Shown here: piece by piece, positions 5,272 to 6,538 of the stretch
Numbering within the stretch: the first letter of the stretch is position 1
Layout of the letters: the number at the start of each line of letters is the position of its first letter
Source: Collinsella sp.
Lineage (GTDB): Bacteria > Actinomycetota > Coriobacteriia > Coriobacteriales > Coriobacteriaceae
NCBI GenBank assembly: GCA_019414055.1
Contig: DXMV01000005.1
Coordinates: forward strand, 1-6,538
DNA: 6,538 nucleotides
Direction of reading: 5' to 3'
Position numbers and translations under genes: made by a program
The notes under the pieces: generated by a model
Seen by the model: only the letters and a program-made list of their open reading frames with translations
Told to the model about the DNA's origin: nothing
Database searches by the model: none

Positions 5272-6273
5272 ATGACAAATTGCAAACGCTATAAGGTGGC
5301 CGCGATCGACCTGGGAACGGTGTCGTCGCGACTGGTGTTGGCCCAGGTCGAGGGCGGGGCGATTGTGGAATCGTCCAAGCATACCGAGATTACCGACCTG
5401 GGCGAGGGCGTGGACGCGACGGGGCGCTTTTGCGAGGCGGCTGTCGAGCGTGTGCTCGCTGCGTGTCACATGTTTGTGGACGAGGCCCGTGCCTTTGGGG
5501 CCGTGTGCGTCTGCACCACCTGCACGAGTGCCGCGCGCGATGCGTCTAATGCTGCCCTGCTGCTGGACGGCCTGCGCGAGCTGGGGCTCGAACCGCAGGT
5601 GATTCCGGGCGAGGTCGAGGCGCGCCTGACGTTTTTTGGCGTGGCGCACGATTTTGCCGGCGAGCGCATTATTGTCGCGGATTCGGGCGGCGGGTCCACG
5701 GAACTCGCGACGGGTGTGTACGCACCGGAGTGTGGGGTCTTTGCGCTGGAGGGCACGCGTTCGCTGGACATTGGCTGCCGTCGTGTGACGGAGCGCTTCT
5801 TCTCGGCGCTGCCGCCTGCGGACGACGAGCTTGCTGCCGCTGCCGCGTGGGCAGGCGAGCAGTTTGCCGCCTATTTTGAAGGCCTGCCCAGCGACTTTGA
5901 GCGCGCCGAACGCCTCGTTGCGGTGGGCGGCACCGTCACCACGCTCGTGGCACTCGTTCACGAGCTGGAGCCGTATGATTCGAGCTTTGTGCACCTGCGC
6001 GAGCTTTCGATGGAGCAGGTTTCGGCTGCCATCGAGCGCATGTCTGTGTTGGACGCGGAAGGCATCGCCGCGCTACCGGGTGTACAGCCCAAACGCGCGG
6101 GCGTGATCTTGGCTGGTGCCGTGGTGATTCGCGAGCTTATGCGAGCCGGCGGCTACGACACGCTCACCGTAAGCGAGAACAGCCTGCTTGCCGGCATGGC
6201 CGCCACCATTAACGAGGTTCTCGACGGTGAGCTACCCACCATCGGCTGGACCCCCAGCCTCAGCGCCCTTTAA
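5272..6273 (+). CDS. Ppx/GppA-family phosphatase (exopolyphosphatase or pppGpp phosphohydrolase)
   Basis: The family belongs to the ASKHA fold and releases phosphate from polyphosphate ends or converts pppGpp to ppGpp; sequence alone does not decide which. The 333 residues match the short form (about 300-330) made of the two core domains without the HD-type domain of E. coli Ppx. Motifs in order: phosphate-1 loop AIDLGTVSSR (11-20), TSAARDASN (85-93), GEVEAR with candidate catalytic Glu (E114 or E116), phosphate-2 loop DSGGGSTEL (137-145), GGTVTTL in the second domain, and a C-terminal SENSLLAG where relatives have SExDLLEG. Oddities are V17 where the family usually has Asn (DIGTNS), and a CVCTTC cluster (C79, C81, C84) just before the TSA motif. 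GGAGGGGAG (5257-5265) precedes the ATG at 5272. It is the second gene of the ftsB/divIC operon, as in other Actinobacteria, where a DUF501 gene usually sits between. Confidence 0.93.
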   Translation: MTNCKRYKVAAIDLGTVSSRLVLAQVEGGAIVESSKHTEITDLGEGVDATGRFCEAAVERVLAACHMFVDEARAFGAVCVCTTCTSAARDASNAALLLDGLRELGLEPQVIPGEVEARLTFFGVAHDFAGERIIVADSGGGSTELATGVYAPECGVFALEGTRSLDIGCRRVTERFFSALPPADDELAAAAAWAGEQFAAYFEGLPSDFERAERLVAVGGTVTTLVALVHELEPYDSSFVHLRELSMEQVSAAIERMSVLDAEGIAALPGVQPKRAGVILAGAVVIRELMRAGGYDTLTVSENSLLAGMAATINEVLDGELPTIGWTPSLSAL

Positions 6274-6279
6274 CCATCC

Positions 6280-6359
6280 CCTCATAAGTTGCGGTGAAAT
6301 AGTTCCTAAATGGGCTGATAAACTGCCAAAACAGGAACTATTCCACCGCAACTTAGAGG
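6280..6359. repeat. Second long inverted repeat (27 bp paired, 25-base loop)
   Basis: Bases 6285-6307 pair with 6333-6355 over 23 positions with a single A·C mismatch (6297/6343). Beyond a one-base bulge (A6284) the stem continues for 4 more pairs (6280-6283 with 6356-6359). The loop is 6308-6332. It starts 6 bases after the ppx stop but has no T-run on either side, so it is not a standard intrinsic terminator; it could still protect the mRNA 3' end. Its size and layout closely resemble the repeat at 655-719, though the arm sequences differ. Confidence 0.75.
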
Positions 6360-6448
6360 CTTAACGGCATCCAGAAGAAACGAGCCCGCATCCCCAGGGG
6401 GCTTATAGGACAAAATGTGTGTCCCGATAGAACATCCGTTTCCATCCA
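6360..6448. other. Intergenic stretch, weak - strand terminator candidate
   Basis: No gene is supported here. On the - strand a 5-bp stem (6383-6387 with 6399-6403) is followed by a short T-rich stretch (CGTTTCTT). It could end the possible - strand gene at the right edge, but the stem is short and the call is weak. Confidence 0.25.
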
Positions 6449-6538
6449 TTAATCCAGCCAGAACGGGTACGGGTCCCTGTGGTGGAGATCCTCCCACACG
6501 GCCCTGTCGCCCCACTCCGGCCCTCCGTCCTCGCGCGA
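6449..6538 (-). CDS. Possible 3' end of an unidentified - strand gene (partial)
   Basis: Reading leftwards from the window edge, one - strand frame is open for 29 codons and stops at TAA (6449-6451). The peptide ends WEDLHHRDPYPFWLD. Its third positions are almost all G or C, like the real genes here, and the Trp/Asp/Pro/Tyr-rich end looks more protein-like than the Ser/Arg/Pro/Ala-rich shadows in other frames. Against this, it is short, uses AGG for arginine twice where neighbours prefer CGC/CGT, and I recognise no family. The start lies outside the window. Confidence 0.35.
   Translation of the reverse strand, partial: SREDGGPEWGDRAVWEDLHHRDPYPFWLD

Noticed and set aside
6306..6515. 69-codon - strand frame at the right edge
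   Set aside because: It runs through the long palindrome, its start has no clear ribosome-binding site, and the composition is Gly/Pro-rich without a recognisable fold. The alternative frame ending at 6449 looks more plausible.

Overview
The window looks like chromosomal DNA from a high-GC actinobacterium. I lean towards class Coriobacteriia (Collinsella-like). The reasons are the strong G/C bias at third codon positions, the mazG-eno-ftsB/divIC-ppx gene order typical of Actinobacteria, and the flavour of the protein sequences. The genus is an inference. I see no phage, plasmid, CRISPR, rRNA or tRNA sequence.

Layout. Bases 1-108 hold a GC-rich terminator for a + strand gene lying before the window. 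Bases 109-441 (- strand) hold the first ~100 residues of an ABC exporter permease whose remainder is absent, probably a decaying gene. Bases 442-825 are a divergent intergenic region with a 65-bp near-perfect inverted repeat and a candidate promoter. A + strand series follows: a stand-alone LarC C-terminal domain protein (826-1311), a YfcE-type metallophosphoesterase (1404-1952), MazG nucleotide pyrophosphohydrolase (1955-2815) with its own terminator, enolase (3005-4294) with a repeated-motif promoter region and a strong terminator, an FtsB/DivIC-type division protein (4490-5251) and a Ppx/GppA-family phosphatase (5272-6273). Bases 6280-6359 hold a second long inverted repeat of similar architecture. 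The last 90 bases may be the 3' end of a - strand gene.

How the genes relate. yfcE and mazG are separated by 2 bp and surely co-transcribed; the mazG ribosome-binding site lies in the last codons of yfcE. ftsB/divIC and ppx are 20 bp apart and form a second operon. eno appears to be its own transcription unit between two terminators. The shared themes are housekeeping: nucleotide-pool cleaning (MazG), glycolysis (enolase), septum assembly (FtsB/DivIC) and polyphosphate or (p)ppGpp metabolism (Ppx/GppA). The LarC-type domain hints at nickel-pincer cofactor chemistry, but no partner genes are visible here.

I did not find a convincing new multi-gene system. The least explained signals are non-coding: two long palindromes with the same design, and a 10-bp motif (GGCTAACTTA) that occurs twice in the eno promoter region and once, nearly intact, upstream of the ABC fragment.
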